Assembly: GCF_000190755.2 (NCBI RefSeq)
Contig: NZ_JH109154.1
Location: forward strand, 248,001-312,000
Origin: Methylobacter tundripaludum SV96
Lineage (GTDB): Bacteria; Pseudomonadota; Gammaproteobacteria; Methylococcales; Methylomonadaceae
DNA: 64,000 bases
Reading direction: 5' to 3'
Positions within the stretch are counted from its first letter, which is position 1. Every line of letters begins with the position of its first letter. The position numbers and the translations under genes were made by a program. The notes beneath the pieces were generated by a model, which was not told the origin of the DNA, made no database searches, and was given only the letters and a program-made list of their open reading frames with translations. Shown piece after piece: positions 54,666-62,633 of this stretch.

Positions 54666-54941
54666 TCAAAACCCCTTCAAAGCCCGCTGTCGCCTAGCCT
54701 CTTTCGGATCATGAACCAAAGGCCGATAAATTTCTATCCTGTCGCCCTCTCTAACAGGTTGATCCAGTTTGCAGGCCACGCCAAAAATGCCCGCCTTAAG
54801 CTCGGACAAGACAATCTCAGGAAAAAGCTCCAGCAAGCCGGATGTTTTTATCGCGGCTTCAACAGTCGCGCCTTCCTCCATTGCCACTGTGACTATCACC
54901 TGCTGTTCGGGTTTGGCATAGGCCACTTCGACATTAACCAT
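54666..54941 (-). CDS. rnfH: RnfH family protein
   Basis: The 91-residue protein has the RnfH (UPF0125) ubiquitin-like fold: VEVAYAKPEQQVIVTVAM, the central GIFGVACKLDQPVREGDRIEIYRPL and the ending DPKEARRQRA, all family hallmarks. Its function is unknown despite the name; it is nearly always coupled with ratA. Here its start overlaps the ratA stop by 8 bases. Confidence 0.93.
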   Translation of the reverse strand: MVNVEVAYAKPEQQVIVTVAMEEGATVEAAIKTSGLLELFPEIVLSELKAGIFGVACKLDQPVREGDRIEIYRPLVHDPKEARRQRALKGF

Positions 54942-55365
54942 AAACTGCTTTAGCCCTTGCGGTAAACGAACTCACCATGGTGTTACAGATCTGGTTGAAG
55001 ACTGCGCCGAAAGCCAGGCTTGCCAGCTTGCCTGACATTTCAAACTCCAGGTCCAGGGAAATCTTGCTGGCATCCTCGCGTAACGGTATAAACTCCCACT
55101 TTCCTTCCAGAGAGGAAAACGGGCCGTTCAACAGGGAGAGCGTCATACTGCGTCCGTTATCGATCCTGTTCCGGGTCGAAAAGGATTTTTTAAAGCCGCC
55201 TTTGGAAATCACTACCTCCGCTTCAACAATATCATCTTCGCGCTTGATGATGCGACTGCCGCTGCACCAGGGCAAAAACTCAGGATAGGCTTCAATGTCG
55301 TTGACCAAATCAAACATCTGCTGCGCTGAAAATTTGACCAGGGCGCTTTTTTGAACAACGGTCAT
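54934..55365 (-). CDS. ratA: RatA/Coq10-type START domain protein
   Basis: The 143-residue START-fold protein matches RatA (YfjG), bacterial counterpart of Coq10. Conserved blocks are FSAQQMFDLVNDIEAYPEFLPWC near the start and FGAVFNQICNTMVSSFTARA at the end. E. coli RatA was reported to block 70S assembly, whereas Coq10 binds ubiquinone; which role applies here is open. The ATG at 55365 is used because the longer frame overlaps the end of the transporter gene. It is 2 bases after that gene and 8-base overlapped with rnfH. Confidence 0.92.
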   Translation of the reverse strand: MTVVQKSALVKFSAQQMFDLVNDIEAYPEFLPWCSGSRIIKREDDIVEAEVVISKGGFKKSFSTRNRIDNGRSMTLSLLNGPFSSLEGKWEFIPLREDASKISLDLEFEMSGKLASLAFGAVFNQICNTMVSSFTARAKAVYG

Positions 55366-55367
55366 GC

Positions 55368-56729
55368 TTAAAGAACTCCGACCACATGCAGGAATACCAG
55401 AAACACGGCGGCGGGAGCCACATAGCGAATTAATATCTGCCACGCTTGATAGCTGAGCGCGTTAGGCATGTCCAGCTCATGCTCGGTGTACTGCTGTTTC
55501 ATGATCCATCCGGCGAACACTGCGATGCAAAAACCGCCGATAGGCAACATCAGATTGGCGGTTAAATAATCCAGCAATTGAAAAATAGTTCTGTCGAAAA
55601 TCTTGAACTCGGACCAAACGTTGAATGAAAAAATGGTGCCGAACCCCAGCAGCCAGGTTATCGATCCCGACCAGATACAGGCTTGTTCCCTGCTCATGTC
55701 TTTATTTTCAACCAACCACGCCACAGCTGGTTCGATCAATGAAATGGAGGAAGACAACGCCGCGAAAACCAGCATCACAAAAAACAAAATCCCGAAAAAC
55801 CAGCCGCCGGTCATGTTGCCGAACGCTATCGGCAAGGTTTGAAAGATAAGTCCCGGACCGGCTGCAGGTTCCAGCCCACTGGCAAAAACAATCGGGAAGA
55901 TGGCAATGCCGGCCAATAAGGCAACCACGGTATCGGTACCTGCAATCAAAAATACGGTTTTTGAAATCGACACATCTTTCGGCAAATAAGAACCGTAAAC
56001 CATGATGGCGCCCATGCCTAAGCTCAGGGTAAAAAACGCGTGCCCCATGGCGGTCAATACGCCATTACCGGTCAGCTTGCTGAAATCAGGGGTGAACAAG
56101 AATTTGACGCCCTGGTCATAGGTGTCGGTGGTCATTGCATAAGCCACCATTAGAATCAGCAGCACAAACAGGCTGGGCATTAAAAAACGAACTGCTTTCT
56201 CCAGGCCGGTATTAACGCCGCGAACCACGATCAGCATGGTCGCCAACATGAACAGGCTATGCCAGAAAAGCAGCTTCGCCGGACTGGCAACAAAATCGTC
56301 AAAAATCACTTTTATCGCTGCTGCATCGGCGCCGAAAAAGCTGCCGGTAAAGGCCTTTAACACGTAAGCCGAAGCCCAGCCTGCAATAACGCTGTAATAA
56401 GAGAGTATTAAGAAACCGGCAGCGACGCCCATCCAGCCTAAATAATGCCAGTTTTTATCGGCTCCGGCTTCATCGACCAAGGTTATCATGGTGTTAATGG
56501 GGTTTTGCCTGCTGCGACGCCCCAACATGGTTTCCGCCATCATAATGGGGATGCCGATCAGTAACACGCACAACAGATAGACTATGACAAATGCCCCGCC
56601 GCCATTTTCTCCGGTAATATAGGGAAACTTCCAGATATTACCCAGACCGACTGCGGAACCTGTCGCAGCCAGAATAAATGCGAAACGCGATGACCATTCA
56701 CCATGTTGTGATTTTTTTGTATCCGTCAT
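55368..56729 (-). CDS. Neurotransmitter:sodium symporter (NSS) family transporter
   Basis: The 453-residue protein has about 12 membrane helices and the NSS (LeuT-like) signature near the start: SRFAFILAATGSAVGLGNIW, which holds sodium- and substrate-binding backbone groups, then KFPYITGENGGGAF. It should import an amino acid or related compound with sodium. It precedes ratA by 2 bases on the same strand and is likely co-transcribed with ratA-rnfH, and diverges from smpB. The substrate cannot be told. Confidence 0.92.
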   Translation of the reverse strand: MTDTKKSQHGEWSSRFAFILAATGSAVGLGNIWKFPYITGENGGGAFVIVYLLCVLLIGIPIMMAETMLGRRSRQNPINTMITLVDEAGADKNWHYLGWMGVAAGFLILSYYSVIAGWASAYVLKAFTGSFFGADAAAIKVIFDDFVASPAKLLFWHSLFMLATMLIVVRGVNTGLEKAVRFLMPSLFVLLILMVAYAMTTDTYDQGVKFLFTPDFSKLTGNGVLTAMGHAFFTLSLGMGAIMVYGSYLPKDVSISKTVFLIAGTDTVVALLAGIAIFPIVFASGLEPAAGPGLIFQTLPIAFGNMTGGWFFGILFFVMLVFAALSSSISLIEPAVAWLVENKDMSREQACIWSGSITWLLGFGTIFSFNVWSEFKIFDRTIFQLLDYLTANLMLPIGGFCIAVFAGWIMKQQYTEHELDMPNALSYQAWQILIRYVAPAAVFLVFLHVVGVL

Positions 56730-56883
56730 TTGTGTGCCTGTAAAAACTCAATAATTATAAAATCACCACGGATGTTTGTTTCGTGGTGAACTTTTCCGCT
56801 TATTGCATAACATCAGTTAGTAATATCGAGTAAAATAGCAAAATTATTCCTTTACGTCAGTTTAAAAATCCTAACCCGCACTT

Positions 56884-57369
56884 ATGGCCGATAAAAAGTC
56901 CAAGAAAAACACCAAGCAGCAAAATGCCACCATTGCCGTTAATCGTCAGGCTACTTTTGAGTATTCGATTGAGGAGCGGTTTGAAGCGGGGGTTGTTTTG
57001 GAAGGCTGGGAAGTTAAAAGCCTGAGGGATGGACGCATCCAACTCAAAGAGAGTTATGTGGTGATCAGACGGGGCGAAGCCTGGTTGTCGGGCGCGCATA
57101 TTTCACCGCTGTTATCCGCATCGACCCATGTTAATCCCGATTCTATTCGCGCCAAGAAACTGTTGCTGCATCGGCACGAACTCAACAAACTGATCGGTTC
57201 GGTCGAACGCAAAGGCTACACGTTGATTCCATTGAAGATGTACTGGAAAAACGGCAGAGCCAAACTGGAAATCGGTCTGGCAAAAGGCAAGCAATTGCAC
57301 GACAAGCGCGCCACTTCAAAAGACCGCGATTGGCAGCGTGAAAAAGGACGGATCTTGAAAAAGGGCTAA
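56884..57369 (+). CDS. smpB: SsrA-binding protein SmpB
   Basis: The 161-residue protein binds tmRNA and delivers it to stalled ribosomes. Visible motifs are [20 protein letters not shown], the [15 protein letters not shown] stretch, [12 protein letters not shown]-like core (here [12 protein letters not shown]) and the basic tail [19 protein letters not shown]. Length and ends are standard. The ssrA RNA gene was not found in the window. A 20-bp stem hairpin directly follows the stop. Confidence 0.96.
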   Translation: MADKKSKKNTKQQNATIAVNRQATFEYSIEERFEAGVVLEGWEVKSLRDGRIQLKESYVVIRRGEAWLSGAHISPLLSASTHVNPDSIRAKKLLLHRHELNKLIGSVERKGYTLIPLKMYWKNGRAKLEIGLAKGKQLHDKRATSKDRDWQREKGRILKKG

Positions 57370-57425
57370 AGGCGCAAGGCAAAAGGCGAAGGATGTGTTT
57401 TTTTAGCCTTTTGCCTTGCGCCTTT
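57368..57425. terminator. 20-bp stem hairpin after smpB
   Basis: A perfect 20-base stem runs from 57368-57387 to 57406-57425 (AAAGGCGCAAGG... paired with ...CCTTGCGCCTTT), with a T-rich loop. It begins inside the smpB stop codon. Similar AAAGGCG/CGCCTTT-rich tracts occur at 21905-21985 and 36910-36950, so it belongs to a small repeat family and may serve as terminator. Confidence 0.7.
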
Positions 57426-57467
57426 TGCCTTTCGCCTTCTTCCCCTAACCCTTTCCTTCAAATTAAA

Positions 57468-58034
57468 ATGACCACACACCCTAACCTCCTGTCTGTAAAA
57501 AACAGCCTGCTGATCGTCGTCGATTTGCAGGGAAAATTATCAGCGGCCATGCCCGAGCGCGACGCCGAACTTATGACGGCCAACGCCCGCAGTCTGGTTG
57601 AAGCCGCCGGACTGTTAAGCATCCCGGTGTTGTTAACCGAGCAATATCCCAAAGGCTTGGGCTCTACCGATACGACTATCACCGATATATTGTCGGAAGA
57701 CACCCTGATTTTCGACAAGACCGGTTTTTCCTGTTGCGCGGCTGAAGGCTTTACCGACACCGTAGCCAGCACCGACCGCAAGCAAATCATACTGGTCGGC
57801 CAGGAAGCGCATGTTTGCGTATTGCAGACCGCGTTGGAATTGATGCATTTCGGCTATCAGGTGCATGTCGTCGAAGACGCCATCTGTTCGCGCAAGGCGG
57901 AACATAAATTCTATGCCTTGCAACGCATGCAACAACAAGGCGCGACCATTACCAATTATGAATCGGTCTTGTTCGAATGGGTCAAAGATTCCACCCATCC
58001 TGAATTTAAAAGTATTTCCGGATTACTTCGTTAA
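57468..58034 (+). CDS. Isochorismatase-family hydrolase
   Basis: The 188-residue protein has the isochorismatase/cysteine-hydrolase fold: SLLIVVDLQGKLSAAM with the catalytic Asp, TEQYPKGLG near the active-site Lys, and VGQEAHVCVLQTALELMHFGY with the catalytic Cys, matching the YcaC-like branch. Substrate is unknown. The start at 57468 is chosen because the upstream 25 codons are translated from the AAAGGCG-type repeat. It is close to HopJ (12 bases) on the same strand. Confidence 0.88.
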   Translation: MTTHPNLLSVKNSLLIVVDLQGKLSAAMPERDAELMTANARSLVEAAGLLSIPVLLTEQYPKGLGSTDTTITDILSEDTLIFDKTGFSCCAAEGFTDTVASTDRKQIILVGQEAHVCVLQTALELMHFGYQVHVVEDAICSRKAEHKFYALQRMQQQGATITNYESVLFEWVKDSTHPEFKSISGLLR

Positions 58035-58046
58035 CCCCTGCTTACC

Positions 58047-58436
58047 TTGAACTTACACATGTCGCTCGCATCGTTTATTGAAAAAGCAACAAATAACAGC
58101 CCGGTCAGTTTTGATGAAACCATCGCGGTTATTACTGAAAACTACCATTACCAAGCCACCGAATTCAGCAACGGCCTGAATGAGCAGATGTTAGTCAATC
58201 AGGCCGGTACTAACGAAGGCTCCTGCAAGATTTTCGCTTTTGCCCAACTCAATCGGCTCGACCAGCAGCAGACGTTAAACCTGTTTGGCGATTATTACCG
58301 GCTGGATGTTTTAAATGACCCGCACGGCACAGGCCACCAGAACATCAGGAATTTCATGCAATACGGCTGGGAGGGGATTTGTTTTAACGGTGTGGCGTTG
58401 ACGGCCAAAAAAACATTAATCTCCATCAAAATATAA
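58047..58436 (+). CDS. HopJ family protein
   Basis: The 129-residue protein matches the HopJ family: VSFDETIAVITENYHYQAT and TEFSNGLNEQML near the start, then NEGSCKIFAFAQLN and TGHQNIRNFMQYGWEGI. The family was named after a Pseudomonas type III effector candidate, but it is widespread in free-living gammaproteobacteria without secretion links, so an effector role should not be assumed. An alternative start is Met5 (58059). It follows the isochorismatase gene by 12 bases. Confidence 0.85.
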   Translation: MNLHMSLASFIEKATNNSPVSFDETIAVITENYHYQATEFSNGLNEQMLVNQAGTNEGSCKIFAFAQLNRLDQQQTLNLFGDYYRLDVLNDPHGTGHQNIRNFMQYGWEGICFNGVALTAKKTLISIKI

Positions 58437-58439
58437 AAA

Positions 58440-58664
58440 CTCACCACGAAGGCACGAAGTTTTTCTTTATCGTTTCCACGCTCCGGCGTTACCGCATAAA
58501 GATAAGAAATACGCTGGTTCCCAAGCTCCAGCTTGGGAACCCAGATGACGAAGCTCTAGCTTCGTGAGACGGGAAGCTGGAGCTTCCCGCACCGAATTCC
58601 CAAGCTGGAGCTTGGGAACTAGCGCGCCTTGTTTTTCTTCGTGTCCTTCGTGGTGAATTATAAA
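58440..58664. repeat. Array of four perfect hairpins framed by inverted arms
   Basis: The outer arms TCACCACGAAGGCACGAAG (left) and CTTCGTGTCCTTCGTGGTGA (right) are nearly inverted. Between them lie four palindromes in a row: 58516-58541 (GGTTCCCAAGCT / AGCTTGGGAACC), 58549-58564 (CGAAGCT / AGCTTCG), 58571-58588 (GGGAAGCT / AGCTTCCC) and 58597-58618 (TTCCCAAGCT / AGCTTGGGAA). All share an AGCT core. It fills the gap before the FAD oxidoreductase gene. Confidence 0.85.
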
Positions 58665-58666
58665 TT

Positions 58667-59728
58667 ATGATCGACTTTCTAATCATCGGCCAGGGACTGG
58701 CGGGCAGCTTGCTGGCATGGGAACTCATACAACGCGGCTGCAAAGTCGTCATTGTCGATAACGGTCGGGAAAATGCCTCACAGGTTGCAGCAGGACTGAT
58801 CAATCCGGTCACCGGCATGCGCTTTGTAAAATCCGCCGATGTCGATACGCTGTTGCCGACGGCAAAACACTGCTATTCACAGTTAGCCGATTTTTTCCAG
58901 CAAGACTTTTATAGTGAAAAACCGATGCTACGGATTTTCCGTAGCGACAGCGAATTTACAAACGCCCATAAACGCCTCAGCACCCCTGACTATCAAGCCT
59001 ACCTTGGCGACATACAGCAGCCGGGCAAAGCCATCGACAATCTCGCAACACCCTTCGGTTTTCTGAAACAAAAAAAAACGGGTTATTTATTAACCCGGCC
59101 GCTATTAAGTTGCCTGAAAGCGTTTTTCATAGCCAACGACAGCTACCGGCAGGCTGATTTCGATTACCGGGACATACAGCTGCAACCGTCGTTGCGCTGG
59201 CAGGACATTGCCCCCAAGCAGATTATTTTCTGCGAAGGCTATCAGGCAACGCAAAACCCCTGGTTTTGCTGGCTGCCTTTTCAACCGGTCAAGGGCGAAA
59301 TCCTGACGCTGCAACACCAGACCGAATTGCCCGATAAAATCCTCAATTACGGCAACTGGCTGATCCCGTTAAATGCCCATCAAATTAGAATCGGCGCAAC
59401 CTTCGACCGGGAAAACCTGGATACTCAGCCTACCGAACAGGGCAAAAATGACTTGCTAAATGCGCTCAACCAAGTCTCACCCGGTTTGACTCAGGCAAAC
59501 CTGATCAACCACCAAGCCAATATCCGGCCTTGTACTCAGGACAGACAGCCGTTTATCGGCCTGCATCCACAACACAAGCAACTCGCCATTTTTAACGGCT
59601 TTGGCGCAAAAGGCAGTTTACAGATACCTTGGTACAGCCGACATTTCGCCGATGCTTTATTAAACGGCGCTCCCCTACCCCATTCCAGCAATATCCAACG
59701 CCATTATGAAACGCATTTCACTGGTTAA
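58667..59728 (+). CDS. FAD-dependent oxidoreductase, MnmC(o)/MnmL-like candidate
   Basis: The 353-residue DAO-family flavoprotein starts with IIGQGLAGSLLAWELIQRG (FAD-binding Rossmann motif), then AAGLINPVTGMRF, and ends near GFGAKGSLQIPWYSRHFADAL. The layout resembles the oxidoreductase half of MnmC, which removes the carboxymethyl group from cmnm5(s2)U34 in tRNA. The next gene, overlapping by 23 bases, looks like the MnmM methyltransferase that completes mnm5(s2)U. The pairing is the main evidence; a glycine-oxidase-like enzyme is the alternative. The ATG follows directly after the hairpin array, with little room for a ribosome site. Confidence 0.7.
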   Translation: MIDFLIIGQGLAGSLLAWELIQRGCKVVIVDNGRENASQVAAGLINPVTGMRFVKSADVDTLLPTAKHCYSQLADFFQQDFYSEKPMLRIFRSDSEFTNAHKRLSTPDYQAYLGDIQQPGKAIDNLATPFGFLKQKKTGYLLTRPLLSCLKAFFIANDSYRQADFDYRDIQLQPSLRWQDIAPKQIIFCEGYQATQNPWFCWLPFQPVKGEILTLQHQTELPDKILNYGNWLIPLNAHQIRIGATFDRENLDTQPTEQGKNDLLNALNQVSPGLTQANLINHQANIRPCTQDRQPFIGLHPQHKQLAIFNGFGAKGSLQIPWYSRHFADALLNGAPLPHSSNIQRHYETHFTG

Positions 59729-60281
59729 CGCAGCTCATGACTTAATCCGGGACATTCTCCGCCCCGGCGATATTGCCATTGATGCTACGGTAGGCAACGG
59801 TCACGATACCGTATTCCTCGCCGAACAAGTCGGTCCATCCGGCCATGTTTACGGCTTTGATATACAACAGGCGGCCATCGACTCGACTCTTGAGAAATTC
59901 CGGCAAGCACCCTCACCGGAATACCTGACTTTGATCCACGCCAGCCATGCCGACATGGACGAAAAAATCCCCGCGTATCACCACGGCAAAGTCCGCGTGA
60001 TCATGTTTAATCTGGGCTATTTGCCGGGCGGCGATAAAACTGTCATTACGCTAACCGATTCTACATTGACCGCCTTGACTGTCGCCGCCCGGATTTTAGC
60101 TGTCGAAGGCATCATCACCCTGCTCGCCTATCCCGGTCACCAAGGCGGCGATCTGGAAACCGGTCAGGTTAAAAACTGGTGCGAGCAGCTGGACACAGAA
60201 CAATTTGAAGTCAGCACTATTTACAGCACCGAACACAAAGACTCGGCACCTCGTCTTTTTGTGATCCGCAAACTGCGCTAA
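59706..60281 (+). CDS. mnmM: SAM-dependent methyltransferase of the YtqB/MnmM family
   Basis: The 191-residue methyltransferase has SAM motif I AIDATVGNGHDTVFLAEQVG, then GHVYGFDIQQAAIDSTLEKF, VIMFNLGYLPGGDK (the NLGYLPGGDK signature of the YtqB family) and LLAYPGHQGGDLE. YtqB of Bacillus was shown to be the nm5(s2)U34 tRNA methyltransferase and renamed MnmM, so the same role is inferred here. It overlaps the FAD oxidoreductase gene by 23 bases, which implies coupled translation. MnmC, which fuses both activities in many gammaproteobacteria, is not seen in the window. Confidence 0.82.
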   Translation: MKRISLVNAAHDLIRDILRPGDIAIDATVGNGHDTVFLAEQVGPSGHVYGFDIQQAAIDSTLEKFRQAPSPEYLTLIHASHADMDEKIPAYHHGKVRVIMFNLGYLPGGDKTVITLTDSTLTALTVAARILAVEGIITLLAYPGHQGGDLETGQVKNWCEQLDTEQFEVSTIYSTEHKDSAPRLFVIRKLR

Positions 60282-60572
60282 AAACAACTACTGATACCCT
60301 GTATTCCGTTGCACTTTATGTGGGCTACTTACTATTTATCCTAAAAACCGAAAGCACAAGCGGCGATGCAGCGTTAGACAAAAAGATATGCCCGATATCT
60401 TACGATCTTAAGCGGCCATTAATATGTGAAGGATGCTGCCGACATCAAGAGGCGTATCATTCGCGATTGATGTGCTTTTTAGTTCATATATACAGACTGA
60501 ACCTTTATGTCACGTAATTGCTCTCGCGACAACGTGACTTGTCCGACCTTGAATCCCCACTATAACTAACGT
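60282..60572. other. Gap with a hairpin before the STAND gene
   Basis: About 290 bases without a credible gene. A hairpin at 60449-60477 (AGGCGTATCA / TGATGTGCTT with G-T pairs) is followed by TTTTT and could end a transcript; its TTCGCGATTGATG core is shared with the hairpin at 325-350. The right end should hold the promoter of the STAND gene. Confidence 0.5.
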
Positions 60573-62633
60573 ATGAATCAATCATTATCCGATCAGATAA
60601 AAAGTCTCAAGCTCACACTTCTGAAATTGAATGCAACGGGAGAGCAAGGCTTTGAGGGCTTAATTGCCGCAGCATTACATGAAATAACTGGAGTACCGTT
60701 TCGGTTGGCTGGCAGCGGACTACAGTTCGGAATCGACGGAAAATATGCCTATGACGCGGATAGTATCTGCTTCGAAGGCAAACGCTATGACGGCCCCATC
60801 CCACGAACCGAAGTAATCACAAAAATTGCCGACCTTGCCCGCAACAACTCGTATCCCGACCTTGTATGGGTTCTCGGGGCGACATCGCCCGTCAAGACTC
60901 AACTTGCTGATGACGTGCGTGCCGACGGACATAAAGCGGGCATTAGCGTTCTGATTCTTGATTGGTCAACAGCTGACTTGCCTCCTTTAGCTGCGGCTCT
61001 TGCTATGGGTGGTCGGCGCGTCGAAGCGTTTCTGAAAGCGAACATCGGTAACAATAACGACCGGCGGAATGCTTTATTGGCGCTCGAAGCCGTCAAGGCT
61101 GACGGTGATTTCAATGAGCATGCCAAGCGAATCAAAGCAGAGCTTGATGCACCAGCAATAGGAACGGCTATCGCTCAGGAAGCAAACGCCAGATGGTTAA
61201 CAGACGGCTTCTCCAACCGAAGATGTGCGCGAAACCAATTCGGTCAGCCACTATCTCCTGGCGATAGCGCTTCAACTAAAACACTGACCCGTAAGACTCT
61301 TACCGACAAACTGCAACCATTTCTCGCCGGACCTCCCGACGGGAAGGTCGCTTTTGTGCTGGGCGGCGAAGGCTACGGCAAATCCTGGATCATTGCGCAA
61401 AGTTGGCTCGCCCTTGACCCAAAGCCGTTGATGATTATTTTCAGCCCCGATGAATTTCAAGAGACGGCTGCGCAAAATGATATAGAAGAACTATTGACCA
61501 CCAAGCTCATCAAGCAAACCGGCGACGAACTGACTGAAGTAAACCGGCAGCGTTGGTGCAGAAGATTGTTACATTGGCAGAAAAATCCTAGTACCGGTTA
61601 CCCACGACTTATCGTTACCATTGACGGTATCAATCAGAAACCAAACGCTGACTGGGGAAAAATTATCGATAAAACCTGTGCTCTGCTGGAACAGATGGGA
61701 GGCCGCCTATTTGTCACAGCACGTACGCCTTATTTTCGAGATCGCATAAAAAGACGGTTAACCGTGCAAGCAATTGAAATCGATGTGCCGGAATGGATAT
61801 CGACAGAGCGCGATGAAATTCTACGAAATTACGGTATCAACTCGGCAGCACTTCACACTGCCGTAGCGCAGTCGCTGCTCAATCCGCGACTATTGGGGAT
61901 AGCTGTTGAACTCATTAATAAGGATAATGTCGTGGCCTTAGAAGAGCTCAGCGTTAGTCGACTGCTCTTCGAACATATCCGTGCAAGCGAACTGGATGCA
62001 CCGATCCCGCAACCGGTTGATACCTTTGTCCGTCAGCTCCGAGAGCATGCTCAAAAGATTCTCTTGCGTGTTCAAGAAAAACAGGAAGACGACCTCAATA
62101 TCTTTGAAGCCGATACCTCAGCAGTTGCCGATGGTCGCTTCTTCCATCCCGTAGAAGGAGAGCCAGGAAAGTATCAGTTAAAGGATGACGGACTGACGCT
62201 GGCATTAGGTTTTTCTGTAGTTGACCTGCTAAGGACCGCAAAACGAAATGGACGTGATCTTGACGGAAGATTAACTATCCTTCTCGATCCAATCGCTGCA
62301 CTAGACTCAACCGCCGATGTTGTGCTGGCAGCACTGACTGTGGCTGTAGTCGATGATGATCAATACATGCCGGACATCGCCGCTGCCTTGGTGAAAGGGT
62401 TCGCTAACTTACAGAACCCGGATCAAACCAAATTCCCGGTATTTGTGGGACTGTCGAAGAGCAAGCCGTTAGCCTTCATGGAAGCGGCGCACGATCTATG
62501 CCTCGACGGTGCTCACCAACAAAACTTTGACTGGATAAAGTTTGCCGTTATCGAAGCCAGTAAGAACACTCGCACATGGACGGAAATTGCTAGGAGACTG
62601 TCGGATTTAGCAGTGCAAAAAGTGTTAAAATAA
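60573..62633 (+). CDS. PD-(D/E)XK nuclease fused to a STAND-type NTPase (Avs-like), probably truncated
   Basis: A 686-residue protein. Residues about 20-135 look like an Mrr-type PD-(D/E)XK nuclease: GEQGFEGLIAAALHEITG, Asp55 in FGIDG, then FEGK (Glu68, Lys70), and ISVLILDW. Residues about 250-470 are a P-loop NTPase: Walker A GGEGYGKS (264-271), Walker B LIVTIDGIN (346-354) and a sensor Arg in LFVTARTPYF. The rest is helical. This nuclease plus STAND order matches antiviral Avs proteins, which detect phage proteins with a long C-terminal repeat sensor. That sensor is missing: the frame ends 31 bases before an IS1182 transposase, so the gene is probably cut by the insertion and its last residues may be IS-derived. 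It lies alone on its strand. Confidence 0.7.
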   Translation: MNQSLSDQIKSLKLTLLKLNATGEQGFEGLIAAALHEITGVPFRLAGSGLQFGIDGKYAYDADSICFEGKRYDGPIPRTEVITKIADLARNNSYPDLVWVLGATSPVKTQLADDVRADGHKAGISVLILDWSTADLPPLAAALAMGGRRVEAFLKANIGNNNDRRNALLALEAVKADGDFNEHAKRIKAELDAPAIGTAIAQEANARWLTDGFSNRRCARNQFGQPLSPGDSASTKTLTRKTLTDKLQPFLAGPPDGKVAFVLGGEGYGKSWIIAQSWLALDPKPLMIIFSPDEFQETAAQNDIEELLTTKLIKQTGDELTEVNRQRWCRRLLHWQKNPSTGYPRLIVTIDGINQKPNADWGKIIDKTCALLEQMGGRLFVTARTPYFRDRIKRRLTVQAIEIDVPEWISTERDEILRNYGINSAALHTAVAQSLLNPRLLGIAVELINKDNVVALEELSVSRLLFEHIRASELDAPIPQPVDTFVRQLREHAQKILLRVQEKQEDDLNIFEADTSAVADGRFFHPVEGEPGKYQLKDDGLTLALGFSVVDLLRTAKRNGRDLDGRLTILLDPIAALDSTADVVLAALTVAVVDDDQYMPDIAAALVKGFANLQNPDQTKFPVFVGLSKSKPLAFMEAAHDLCLDGAHQQNFDWIKFAVIEASKNTRTWTEIARRLSDLAVQKVLK

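Noticed and set aside
58047-58436. Type III secretion effector
   Set aside because: The family name HopJ suggests it, but no secretion genes are present and the family is common in free-living bacteria.
58516-58618. Possible CRISPR array
   Set aside because: The units are palindromes of different lengths with no spacers of constant size and no cas genes, so it is a hairpin array rather than CRISPR.
60320-60517. A 65-codon frame after mnmM
   Set aside because: No ribosome site, no recognisable domain, and it contains the hairpin at 60449; more likely non-coding.
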